A stretch of 5,226 nt of DNA from assembly GCA_946644025.1 (NCBI GenBank), contig CAMPCG010000225.1, positions 1-5,226 of the forward strand, given 5' to 3'. The position numbers were made by a program, and so were the translations under genes. Origin of the DNA: an uncultured Prevotellaceae bacterium (GTDB lineage Bacteria > Bacteroidota > Bacteroidia > Bacteroidales > Bacteroidaceae). Below are positions 1-5,226 of the stretch, piece after piece; the stretch's first letter is position 1, and every line of letters begins with the position of its first letter. The notes beneath the pieces are model-generated. The model made no database searches. It saw nothing but the letters and a program-made list of their open reading frames with translations, and was not told where the DNA came from.

Positions 1-323
1 CAAGCATGAATAGTGCGTCTCATCCGAGGTTATCCACACTAATTCTTGTAGAACCGTACAAACACTGCCGTGATTTCAAGATTGCCTCCGGCCCTTCTAC
101 ATTTAATATACGGGCAAAGGCAACCTTTCAACGGCTCTTGGGGGTGAGATTTGCGGGGGTAAGGGGTGAGAGGTGGGAGGTTAGTTCTGCCGCAGGTCTA
201 TCCTCCCACCCCTCACCCCTTACCCCTCCCCCCCTCGCTTCCATCCCGATAAAAAAGAGCAGCGGCAGAAAATATTTCATGGATAAATACGTTATTAATA
301 TGATATATCAAATAGTATGTTCT
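1..323. other. Non-coding region upstream of the metalloprotease
   Basis: I see no convincing gene here. A frame is open from position 6 into the protease gene, but the peptide it would add is low-complexity, runs through the G/C-rich inverted repeat at 140-234, and would put about 100 residues in front of an obvious signal peptide, so I treat it as untranslated. Other content: a single 9-bp match to the E. coli DnaA box at 30-38, a 5-bp hairpin (aaagg/ccttt) at 116-128, the large inverted repeat, and an AT-rich stretch at about 270-323 where the promoter and translation start region would be expected. No exact Bacteroidota promoter (TTTG, then TAnnTTTG) was found. The nearest match is TTTC at 74-77 with TACATTTA at 98-105, spacing 20, with two mismatches. 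Confidence 0.6.
140..234. repeat. G-rich/C-rich inverted repeat with long hairpin potential
   Basis: Positions 156-180 and 202-226 are reverse complements at 24 of 25 positions (the only mismatch is 171 with 211), and 155/227 adds a G-T wobble. The loop is 21 nt (181-201). Runs of G lie at 140-144, 155-159, 163-166 and 175-177, with spacings of 10, 3 and 8, so the plus strand could also form a G-quadruplex. A C7 run follows at 228-234. The stem would be very stable in RNA or in single-stranded DNA. No T-tract follows on either strand, so it is not a standard intrinsic terminator. It may be a terminator of a different kind for a gene left of the window, or one copy of a dispersed intergenic repeat. 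Only one complete copy is in this window, so the repeat status is inferred. Confidence 0.75.
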
Positions 324-2096
324 ATGAGAAACTTTTTGTTTTTCTGTTTCTTCGCCCTGTTCCCCTCGCTGGCAGCGGCTCAGTCGCTGGGTGTTGTGAA
401 GGGCAACTGCACCCCCGACGCTGTCGACGACGGCTCAACACTCACCACACGCGCGACGCGAGCACTGCGACTGCCTTCCGTCAAGAACAAGTGGGACTCC
501 ACCCGCGTATATCGCCAGGCAGTGATACTCATCGAGTTTTCCGACACCGACTTCTCGCTGGACCATCCCCGCGAGACTTACGATAGCATGTTCAACTATC
601 CCGGCTTCAACAAGCGTGAGGGGCTGGGTTGCGTGGCCGAATACTTCCGCGAACAGTCGGGAGGAATGTTCAACGTGGCGTTCGACGTCTACGGCCCCGT
701 GAAGGTGAGCAAGAAGTCGCAACCCTACGCCAACCCCACCGAGAACACGCGCAACTATAGCCGCGACGTGCTTATCGAGGCTACGGAGTTTGTCGTCGAC
801 TCGCTCAAGGTCGACTTCACGCCCTACGACTGGAGCGGGAATGGCAAGGTGGACCAGGTCATCTACGTCTGTGCAGGCATCACCGGCAATCAGGACAACA
901 AAGCCTCCTACGGCCATATATGGCCCAACACCAGCACCTTCTCCACCGTCAACGCCAACGGGAAGAGGATAAGCAACTACACCGCCAGCGCCGAGAAGTG
1001 GGTCAACGGGGAGTCATGCGGCATCGGGACTATCATCCACGAGTACACCCACTCCATGGGACTGCCCGATATCTATCCCCAGTCATCAAACGCCGGCTAC
1101 AGCGTCGTAGACGAGTGGGACCTGATGGACGGCGGAAACTTCACCAACTACGGATGGTGCCCGCCCAACTACACCCCGACGGAGAAAATGCTGCTGGGGT
1201 GGCTCAAGCCCGTGGAGCTGACAGAGCCTCAGACCGTCAGGGGAGTGAAGCCCGTGAGCGACGGCGGAAAGGTATACCGCATCATGCACTCCAGCAACGA
1301 GTGGCTCATCATGGAGGCAAGGCAGCAGAAGGGATGGGACAAGGGACTGCCCGGAGAGGGACTCGTAGTCTACCACGTCTACTACGACGATTCGGCGTGG
1401 AGCGGAAACTCGGTGAACAACGACCCCGACCACCGGCGCTTCGAACTGATACATGCCGACAACATGGACTACGACGACTGGGTGACCTATATCAACACAT
1501 GGGCAAAGCCTAAAAACTATGCCAACAGCGGCCACATGAACAGCTACGTGCTCCGCTCGTCGGCCTATCCCTGGACCACCGACTCCACCTCTGTCGTCAA
1601 CGACTCGCTGACCAATACGTCCGTGCCGCCGGCAAAGATGAACTATCCCAACAACGAAGGGAGCATCATGCTCTCCAAGTCTATCACCAACATCGTGAAG
1701 CACGCCGACGGCACCTACTCGTTCGACTTCATGGCCGACGTGGCCAAGTGCGCTACGCCCACCGTCGTCTACGAGGACGGACGCATACGTTTCGAGTGCG
1801 ACACCGAGGGGGCCACGTTCGTCTCCAGCGTTGACACCAACACCCAACAGCCAACACCCAACGCCCACGGAGGGTACGACCTGGCTACACAGTATGTCAT
1901 CACCGTCTATGCCACCGCACAGGGACATGCCGACTCGGACGTCGTCACCGCCACGCTGACATGGAGCGACGGCGTAGTGACGGGCGAGAACGTGGAAGTG
2001 AGAGGCGGAGGATTCAGGAAAGGCGACGTCAACGAAGACGGATCCGTGGACGTGGCCGACATCTCGAATATCATCACCATCATGGCCAACGAGTAA
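324..2096 (+). CDS. Secreted M6-family zinc metalloprotease with beta-sandwich and dockerin-like C-terminus
   Basis: Predicted exported endopeptidase of 590 residues. The start at 324 gives a textbook type I signal peptide: MRN, a Phe/Leu-rich core, then a likely cut after SLAAA (residue 19). No lipobox cysteine is present. In-frame ATGs at 279 and 300 would lengthen the n-region and cannot be excluded. The M6-type N-terminal catalytic part begins near VILIEFSD (about residue 67) and includes GCVAEYFREQSGG (about 102-114). The zinc motif HEYTHSMGLPD lies at 239-249 (H239, E240, H243), fitting the M6 pattern HExxHxxGxPD, with a Met-turn-like WDLMDGG around M268. Residues 476-547 resemble the chitobiase/hexosaminidase C-terminal-like beta-sandwich common in Bacteroidales exported proteins. 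Residues 567-588 form one dockerin-like calcium loop (GDVNEDGSVDVAD). No type IX sorting domain is visible. The substrate is unknown; a role in digesting host or dietary protein is inference only. It appears to be transcribed alone. Confidence 0.92.
   Translation: MRNFLFFCFFALFPSLAAAQSLGVVKGNCTPDAVDDGSTLTTRATRALRLPSVKNKWDSTRVYRQAVILIEFSDTDFSLDHPRETYDSMFNYPGFNKREGLGCVAEYFREQSGGMFNVAFDVYGPVKVSKKSQPYANPTENTRNYSRDVLIEATEFVVDSLKVDFTPYDWSGNGKVDQVIYVCAGITGNQDNKASYGHIWPNTSTFSTVNANGKRISNYTASAEKWVNGESCGIGTIIHEYTHSMGLPDIYPQSSNAGYSVVDEWDLMDGGNFTNYGWCPPNYTPTEKMLLGWLKPVELTEPQTVRGVKPVSDGGKVYRIMHSSNEWLIMEARQQKGWDKGLPGEGLVVYHVYYDDSAWSGNSVNNDPDHRRFELIHADNMDYDDWVTYINTWAKPKNYANSGHMNSYVLRSSAYPWTTDSTSVVNDSLTNTSVPPAKMNYPNNEGSIMLSKSITNIVKHADGTYSFDFMADVAKCATPTVVYEDGRIRFECDTEGATFVSSVDTNTQQPTPNAHGGYDLATQYVITVYATAQGHADSDVVTATLTWSDGVVTGENVEVRGGGFRKGDVNEDGSVDVADISNIITIMANE
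1837..1862 (+). repeat. 14-bp tandem duplication inside the protease gene
   Basis: The 12-mer CCAACACCCAAC occurs at 1837-1848 and again, identical, at 1851-1862, separated by AG, giving a period of 14. Because 14 is not a multiple of three, the copies are read in different frames and produce a Thr/Asn/Gln/Pro-rich stretch (TNTQQPTPN) within the beta-sandwich domain. It sits where a loop between strands is expected (after FVSSVD and before the YDLATQYVITVYA strand). It looks like a local duplication or a low-complexity insertion tolerated in a loop. Confidence 0.7.
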
Positions 2097-2111
2097 AGAA
2101 AAAAAGAGAAA

Positions 2112-2142
2112 TCTGAACGCCTGAAAGGCAATAAATTTCAGA
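2112..2142. other. Two-layer imperfect hairpin between the protease gene and nagB
   Basis: The outer arms TCTGAA (2112-2117) and TTCAGA (2137-2142) enclose an inner stem GCCT-gaa-AGGC (2119-2129). On the plus strand it lies 15 bp after the protease stop, but no T-run follows. Read on the minus strand, the hairpin is followed by a pyrimidine tract (complement of about 2097-2111) and so resembles a terminator, but no minus-strand gene is seen that would use it. Possible roles are 3'-end protection or rho-dependent ending of the protease transcript; this is weakly supported. Confidence 0.35.
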
Positions 2143-2187
2143 AGCAAAGCGTTATTACTGACGACACTAACCATGTCCCGTCTCTTA

Positions 2188-2208
2188 AGGGCGATTTGCA
2201 ATCGCCCT
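2188..2208. repeat. Perfect 9-bp palindromic hairpin upstream of nagB
   Basis: AGGGCGATT (2188-2196), loop TGC (2197-2199), then AATCGCCCT (2200-2208): every stem base pairs. No T-tract follows on the plus strand, so it is not a standard terminator. It lies 50 bp before the nagB start and would be in the nagB 5' leader if transcription starts upstream. Its compact GC-rich, REP-like shape suggests either a dispersed intergenic palindrome or a regulatory/operator site. With one copy in the window, these cannot be separated. Confidence 0.55.
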
Positions 2209-2258
2209 AACACAAAAAACAACAAACAACAAACACAAACCTCAAAAAAGAAACAATT
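2209..2258 (+). promoter_or_regulatory. CA-rich unstructured leader of nagB, no Shine-Dalgarno
   Basis: The 50 bp before the nagB ATG are nearly free of G and contain iterated AACAAAC-like units (about 2217-2239), followed by a poly-A patch. There is no convincing Shine-Dalgarno sequence. An A-rich, unstructured leader is the usual translation-initiation context in Bacteroidota, and it supports the start at 2259. No clear TAnnTTTG box was found; the nearest is TAAATTTC at 2132-2139, without a well-placed TTTG upstream. Confidence 0.45.
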
Positions 2259-3053
2259 ATGAGAGTTATCATTGAACCGAACTACGACCTGATGTCGCAA
2301 TGGGCTGCCAACTATGTGGTGGCAAAGATTAACGCTGCCAAGCCTACGGCAGAGAAACCCTTCGTGCTCGGACTGCCCACCGGCTCAAGCCCCATCGGCA
2401 TGTATCGCGGCCTGGTGAAGGCCTATCAGGAGGGAAAGGTGAGCTTCAAGCACGTGCTTACCTTCAACATGGACGAGTATGTGGGCCTGCCCGAGGAGCA
2501 TCCCGAGAGCTACCACAGCTTCATGTTCACCAACCTCTTCAATCACATCGACTGCCCGAAAGAGAACATCCACATACTCAATGGTAACGCCAAAGACCTG
2601 GCTGCAGAGTGTGCCCACTACGAGCAGATGATTGAGGAGGCCGGAGGCATTGACCTCTTCCTCGGCGGCATCGGCCCCGACGGACACATCGCCTTCAACG
2701 AGCCGGGCTCCAGCCTCACCAGCCGCACCAGGCAGAAGACGCTGACCACCGACACCATCATCGCCAACAGCCGATTCTTCGAGGGCGACATCAACAAGGT
2801 GCCCAAGACGGCGCTCACCGTAGGCGTAGGCACCGTGATGGCCGCCAAGGAGGTGATGATTCTCGTCAACGGACACGCCAAGTGCCGCGCACTAAAGGCT
2901 GCCATTGAGGGAAGCGTCAACCACATGTGGACCATCTCGGCGCTGCAGATGCACCAGCACGGAATCATCGTGGCCGACGATGCCGCCTGCGAAGAGCTGA
3001 AGGTGGGTACCTACCGCTACTTCAAGGACATAGAGCGTAATAACCTTCTGTAA
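2259..3053 (+). CDS. nagB: Glucosamine-6-phosphate deaminase
   Basis: Cytosolic enzyme that converts D-glucosamine 6-phosphate and water to D-fructose 6-phosphate and ammonia, the last step by which N-acetylglucosamine and related amino sugars enter glycolysis. At 264 residues it is essentially the length of the 266-residue E. coli protein, and key residues fall at the same numbers: the phosphate-binding loop LGLPTGSSP (37-45), D72 in [10 protein letters not shown], and D141, H143 and E148 in [14 protein letters not shown]. The residues known to bind the allosteric activator GlcNAc-6-phosphate in E. coli also appear present (S151, S152, R158, K160, Y254), so allosteric activation is predicted. 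The start fits the family N-terminus (MRVI versus MRLI) and follows an A-rich leader. metY begins 4 nt after the stop, suggesting co-transcription. No nagA is present in the window. Confidence 0.97.
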   Translation: MRVIIEPNYDLMSQWAANYVVAKINAAKPTAEKPFVLGLPTGSSPIGMYRGLVKAYQEGKVSFKHVLTFNMDEYVGLPEEHPESYHSFMFTNLFNHIDCPKENIHILNGNAKDLAAECAHYEQMIEEAGGIDLFLGGIGPDGHIAFNEPGSSLTSRTRQKTLTTDTIIANSRFFEGDINKVPKTALTVGVGTVMAAKEVMILVNGHAKCRALKAAIEGSVNHMWTISALQMHQHGIIVADDAACEELKVGTYRYFKDIERNNLL

Positions 3054-3057
3054 ATAA

Positions 3058-4341
3058 ATGGACAAACTGAAACCAGCAACACTCTGCGTACAGGCAGGGT
3101 GGCAACCAAAAAATGGGGAGCCGCGCGTGCTCCCCATTTACCAAAGTACTACATTCAAGTATGACAACACGGAGGAGATGGCCGACCTCTTCGACCTGAA
3201 GAAGGAAGGCTACTTCTACACCCGGCTGCAAAACCCCACCAACGACGCCGTGGCCGCCAAGATAGCTGCCCTGGAGGATGGGGTGGGGGCCGTGCTCACC
3301 AGCAGCGGACAGGCCGCCAACTTCTTCGCCGTGTTCAACATCTGCGAGGCCGGCGACCATATCGTCACGTCCAACGAGATATATGGCGGGACGTACAACC
3401 TCTTCGGTGTCACGCTCAAGAAGCTCGGCATAGAGTGTACCTTCGTCTCGCAGGAGGCTTCGGAAGAGGAGATCGATGCCGCCTTCCGGCCTAACACGAA
3501 AGCACTCTTCGGAGAGACTATCTCCAACCCCGGATGCCGCGTGCTCGACATAGAGAAGTTTGCACGCATAGCCCACCGCCACGGCGTACCCCTCATCGTG
3601 GACAACACCTTCCCCACGCCCATCAACTGCCGGCCCTTCGAGTGGGGAGCCGACATCGTGACACACAGCACGACGAAGTATATGGACGGCCACGCCACAC
3701 AGGTGGGAGGATGTGTCGTGGACAGCGGAAACTTCGACTGGGACGCCCATGCCGACAAATTCCCCGGACTGTGTACACCCGACGATTCCTACCACGGACT
3801 GACCTATACAAAGAAGTTCGGACGCATGGCCTACTGCACGAAGCTCGTGGCACAGCTGATGCGTGACCTGGGCAGCATACCCTCGCCGCAGAACAGTTTC
3901 CTGTTGAACCTCGGCCTGGAGACGCTCCATCTGCGCGTTCCCCGCCATTGCTCGAACGCCCAGAAGATTGCCGAGTTCCTGCAGCAGGACGAGCGCGTGG
4001 CATGGGTGCGCTACAGCGGACTGCCCGGCGACGACTGCTATGAACTGGCTCAGAAATACCTGCCCAACGGCTCTTGCGGCGTGATGGCCTTCGGACTGAA
4101 GGGCGACCGCCAGACGGCGATAAGCTTCATGGACTCCCTGAAGCTCATTGCCATTGTTACCCATGTGGCCGATGCGCGCACCTGCGTGCTGCACCCCGCC
4201 AGCCACACTCACCGGCAGATGAGCGACGAACAGCTGCGCGAGGCCGGCGTGGCCCCCGACCTCATTCGCCTTTCCGTGGGCATAGAGGACGTGGACGACC
4301 TCATAGCCGACCTACGACAGGCGCTGGATAAGATAAGTTAG
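3058..4341 (+). CDS. metY: O-acetylhomoserine sulfhydrylase (homocysteine synthase), PLP-dependent
   Basis: Cytosolic Cys/Met-metabolism PLP enzyme of 427 residues, expected to join O-acetylhomoserine and sulfide into homocysteine plus acetate, the direct-sulfhydrylation route to methionine. Visible landmarks: YTRLQNPT (54-61; Y54 and R56 bind the cofactor phosphate of the partner subunit), SSGQAA (82-87), Y109 stacking on PLP, D182 in VDNTFPTP, Schiff-base K207 in HSTTKYMDGH, PDDSYHGL (241-248), GLETLHLR (286-293), and substrate-carboxylate R374 in DARTCVLHPASHTHRQ. YGGTYNLF at 109-116 carries no cysteine where methionine gamma-lyase has its catalytic cysteine, which favours MetY; cystathionine gamma-synthase is a less likely alternative. 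It starts 4 nt after nagB (TAA ATAA ATG) with no Shine-Dalgarno, so its translation may depend on ribosomes finishing nagB. A perfect inverted repeat lies at 3111-3139 within its early codons. Confidence 0.93.
   Translation: MDKLKPATLCVQAGWQPKNGEPRVLPIYQSTTFKYDNTEEMADLFDLKKEGYFYTRLQNPTNDAVAAKIAALEDGVGAVLTSSGQAANFFAVFNICEAGDHIVTSNEIYGGTYNLFGVTLKKLGIECTFVSQEASEEEIDAAFRPNTKALFGETISNPGCRVLDIEKFARIAHRHGVPLIVDNTFPTPINCRPFEWGADIVTHSTTKYMDGHATQVGGCVVDSGNFDWDAHADKFPGLCTPDDSYHGLTYTKKFGRMAYCTKLVAQLMRDLGSIPSPQNSFLLNLGLETLHLRVPRHCSNAQKIAEFLQQDERVAWVRYSGLPGDDCYELAQKYLPNGSCGVMAFGLKGDRQTAISFMDSLKLIAIVTHVADARTCVLHPASHTHRQMSDEQLREAGVAPDLIRLSVGIEDVDDLIADLRQALDKIS
3111..3139. repeat. Perfect 11-bp inverted repeat within the 5' end of metY
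   Basis: AAATGGGGAGC (3111-3121) and GCTCCCCATTT (3129-3139) are exact reverse complements, with the 7-nt loop CGCGCGT between them. The element lies at codons 18-28 of metY and encodes part of KNGEPRVLPIY, a region where the family has a conserved R-x-x-P-I-Y-Q-S/T type sequence, so protein constraint explains only part of it. In mRNA it would form a stable hairpin about 50 nt after the start codon. No T-run follows. Confidence 0.5.
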
Positions 4342-4350
4342 ATGGGAAGT

Positions 4351-4470
4351 GAAGCCCCCTTCTGCCCCGAGGGGTAGGCCCCCCTTTCGTCCCCCGAGGG
4401 GGCTACTATAGACTCTCCCCTGAATTGCAAAACTATAGAAGCCCCCTCGGGGGCCGTAGGGGGGGCCTTC
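4351..4470. repeat. G/C-run repeat cluster with a 38-nt-arm inverted repeat between convergent genes
   Basis: The core arms 4391-4411 and 4433-4453 are reverse complements at 20 of 21 positions; each contains CCCCC-GA-GGGGG-type runs and ends in CTATAG. Extending outward, 4374-4390 against 4454-4470 match at 13 of 17, giving about 33 of 38 overall around a 21-nt loop (4412-4432). A further related block, GAAGCCCCCTTC followed by TGCCCCGAGGGG, lies at 4351-4374, and each arm also contains its own short palindrome (CCCCCGAGGGGG and CCCCCTCGGGGG). The outer right arm ends one base before the rimM stop codon (4471-4473). It probably serves as a bidirectional transcript end for metY and rimM or is a dispersed genomic palindrome. 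There is no clean T-tract on either strand, so classical intrinsic termination is doubtful. Confidence 0.75.
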
Positions 4471-4983
4471 TTACAAGTCCAGTATCCCTTCGGGCAGCCG
4501 GAGGGATATTTCTTTTTTCTTCTGGTCAATGCCTTCAATCAGCTCCTCGGCAGCTGGGACGAGCGTGCCGTCAGAAAGGCAGAACAGAATGTTCATCGTG
4601 CTCTCGTCGACACTTTCTATGACGCCCACCTTCCGGCCCGTAGCGGCATCGACAATGGTGAAGCCCACAAGGAAGGCATACGTCAGTGTGTCGTCGTCAC
4701 CGTCCTCGGCCAGGTGGCGGGGGAAGTAAACGTCGGTGTTGGTCAGCTCGCGGGCACGCTCCTGACTGTCCACGCCCTCCAGCTTCAGCAGGGCCGTGCT
4801 ATCAGAGCGGAATCGGTATTCCTCGATGAAGAACGGCACCAGTATGCCGTCGACTTCCAACACGAGGTAGTCGGCGTCGGTGCGGTCAAACACGTCGTCG
4901 TCGAACTGAAACGTCACCTCGCCGTGTATGCCGTGAGCCTTGCCCAGACGGCCTATGTGGTAGACATCTTCCTTCCTGATCAT
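4471..4983 (-). CDS. rimM: 16S rRNA processing / 30S maturation factor RimM
   Basis: Cytosolic assembly factor of 170 residues that, in the well-studied family, binds ribosomal protein S19 and helps the 30S head and 16S rRNA 3' domain mature. The N-terminal RimM domain begins with [14 protein letters not shown] (10-23), matching the family signature GK(x)3-HGI-x-GEV. The C-terminal PRC-barrel begins near residue 102 ([11 protein letters not shown]) and includes G120-[15 protein letters not shown] (141-153) and the terminal LPEGILDL (163-170). Length is normal and both domains look intact. The ATG at 4983-4981 overlaps the murA stop as ATGA, so translational coupling to murA is expected and supports this start. 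Its 3' end directly abuts the inverted-repeat cluster. Confidence 0.96.
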   Translation of the reverse strand: MIRKEDVYHIGRLGKAHGIHGEVTFQFDDDVFDRTDADYLVLEVDGILVPFFIEEYRFRSDSTALLKLEGVDSQERARELTNTDVYFPRHLAEDGDDDTLTYAFLVGFTIVDAATGRKVGVIESVDESTMNILFCLSDGTLVPAAEELIEGIDQKKKEISLRLPEGILDL

Positions 4984-5226
4984 GATATTCTGCTGATTTG
5001 TGCCCCCAGGGCGTTAAGTCGGGTCTCTATATTCTCATAGCCGCGGTCTATCTGCTCGATGTTATCAATGCGGCTGGTTCCGCTGGCGCTCATGGCGGCT
5101 ATGAGGAGGGCTATGCCGGCACGTATGTCGGGACTCGACATACGTCCGCCGCGCAGCTGCAGCTTGCGGTCGTGGCCCACGACGACGGCCCGGTGTGGGT
5201 CGCAGAGAATAATCTGAGCACCCATG
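4980..5226 (-). CDS. murA: UDP-N-acetylglucosamine 1-carboxyvinyltransferase, C-terminal part (gene continues past the right edge)
   Basis: Only the last 81 or so codons are in the window; the 5' part lies beyond position 5226, so the ATG at 5225-5223 is an internal Met and not the start. The enzyme transfers enolpyruvate from PEP to UDP-GlcNAc, the first committed step of peptidoglycan synthesis and the fosfomycin target. Recognisable C-terminal features are [22 protein letters not shown] (its Arg in DIRAG corresponds to the conserved PEP-contacting Arg of E. coli DLRAS), and HIDRGYE-like [20 protein letters not shown] near the end. The catalytic loop Cys/Asp is not visible. The TGA stop at 4982-4980 overlaps the rimM start by 4 bp (ATGA), indicating one operon. 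Confidence 0.96.
   Translation of the reverse strand, partial: MGAQIILCDPHRAVVVGHDRKLQLRGGRMSSPDIRAGIALLIAAMSASGTSRIDNIEQIDRGYENIETRLNALGAQISRIS

Noticed and set aside
74..105. Bacteroidota-type promoter TTTC-N20-TACATTTA
   Set aside because: Two mismatches to the TTTG/TAnnTTTG consensus and an implied leader of over 200 nt through a strong hairpin; not strong enough to annotate.
6..323. N-terminal extension of the protease frame back to position 6
   Set aside because: It runs through the inverted repeat, is low-complexity, and would bury a clear signal peptide about 100 residues inside the protein.
2097..2142. Minus-strand intrinsic terminator (hairpin plus pyrimidine tract)
   Set aside because: The shape fits, but there is no minus-strand gene in nagB or the gap that would need it; the A-rich tract after the protease stop explains the T-run.
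2215..2240. CA-rich iterations before nagB as a CRISPR-like or satellite repeat
   Set aside because: Units are too short and irregular, without spacers; it fits an ordinary A-rich Bacteroidota leader.
1086..2300. Long open frame (404 codons) antisense to the protease gene
   Set aside because: Val/Gly/His-rich composition without recognisable motifs, a shadow of GC-rich codon use on the opposite strand; it also crosses the intergenic hairpins and enters nagB.
3022..4212. Long open frame (396 codons) antisense to metY
   Set aside because: Same Val/Gly/His-rich shadow composition, and the sense frame encodes a complete, motif-perfect PLP enzyme.
3058..4341. Methionine gamma-lyase instead of MetY
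   Set aside because: The position of the lyase's catalytic cysteine is not cysteine in YGGTYNLF, and the HPASHTHRQ and PDDSYHGL signatures are typical of O-acetylhomoserine sulfhydrylase.
4338..4622. Short open frames across the G/C repeat, 4338-4538 (minus) and 4425-4622 (plus)
   Set aside because: They are translations of the palindromic repeat running into rimM; such proline/glycine-rich frames arise automatically from C/G runs.

Overview
The window looks like a chromosomal segment from a Bacteroidota bacterium, most likely Prevotella-like Bacteroidales. The evidence is the secreted M6 metalloprotease with a chitobiase-like beta-sandwich and dockerin-like C-terminus, the leaders without a Shine-Dalgarno sequence (A-rich in front of nagB), and the adjacent murA and rimM genes. 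Coding DNA is fairly GC-rich. No phage, transposase, CRISPR array, tRNA or rRNA is visible.

Layout. Positions 1-323 hold no convincing gene. They contain a large G-rich/C-rich inverted repeat (about 140-234) in front of a secreted M6-family metalloprotease (324-2096, +). A gap of about 160 bp with two small hairpins and a CA-rich leader precedes nagB (glucosamine-6-phosphate deaminase, 2259-3053, +). Only 4 nt later comes metY, an O-acetylhomoserine sulfhydrylase-type PLP enzyme (3058-4341, +). The convergent gap 4342-4470 is almost entirely G/C-run repeat and contains an imperfect inverted repeat with 38-nt arms that ends at the base next to the rimM stop codon. On the minus strand, murA (3' part only, entering from the right edge) overlaps rimM by 4 bp (ATGA).

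How the genes relate. NagB converts glucosamine-6-P to fructose-6-P plus ammonia. MetY makes homocysteine from O-acetylhomoserine and sulfide. They look co-transcribed, but no shared pathway is evident. MurA (first committed step of peptidoglycan synthesis) and RimM (30S ribosome maturation) form a housekeeping pair. The protease is a stand-alone exported enzyme.

No gene of an undescribed system is visible. The least explained content is non-coding: the G/C-run inverted repeats at both gene borders, a 14-bp tandem duplication inside the protease's C-terminal domain, and a perfect 11-bp inverted repeat just inside metY.
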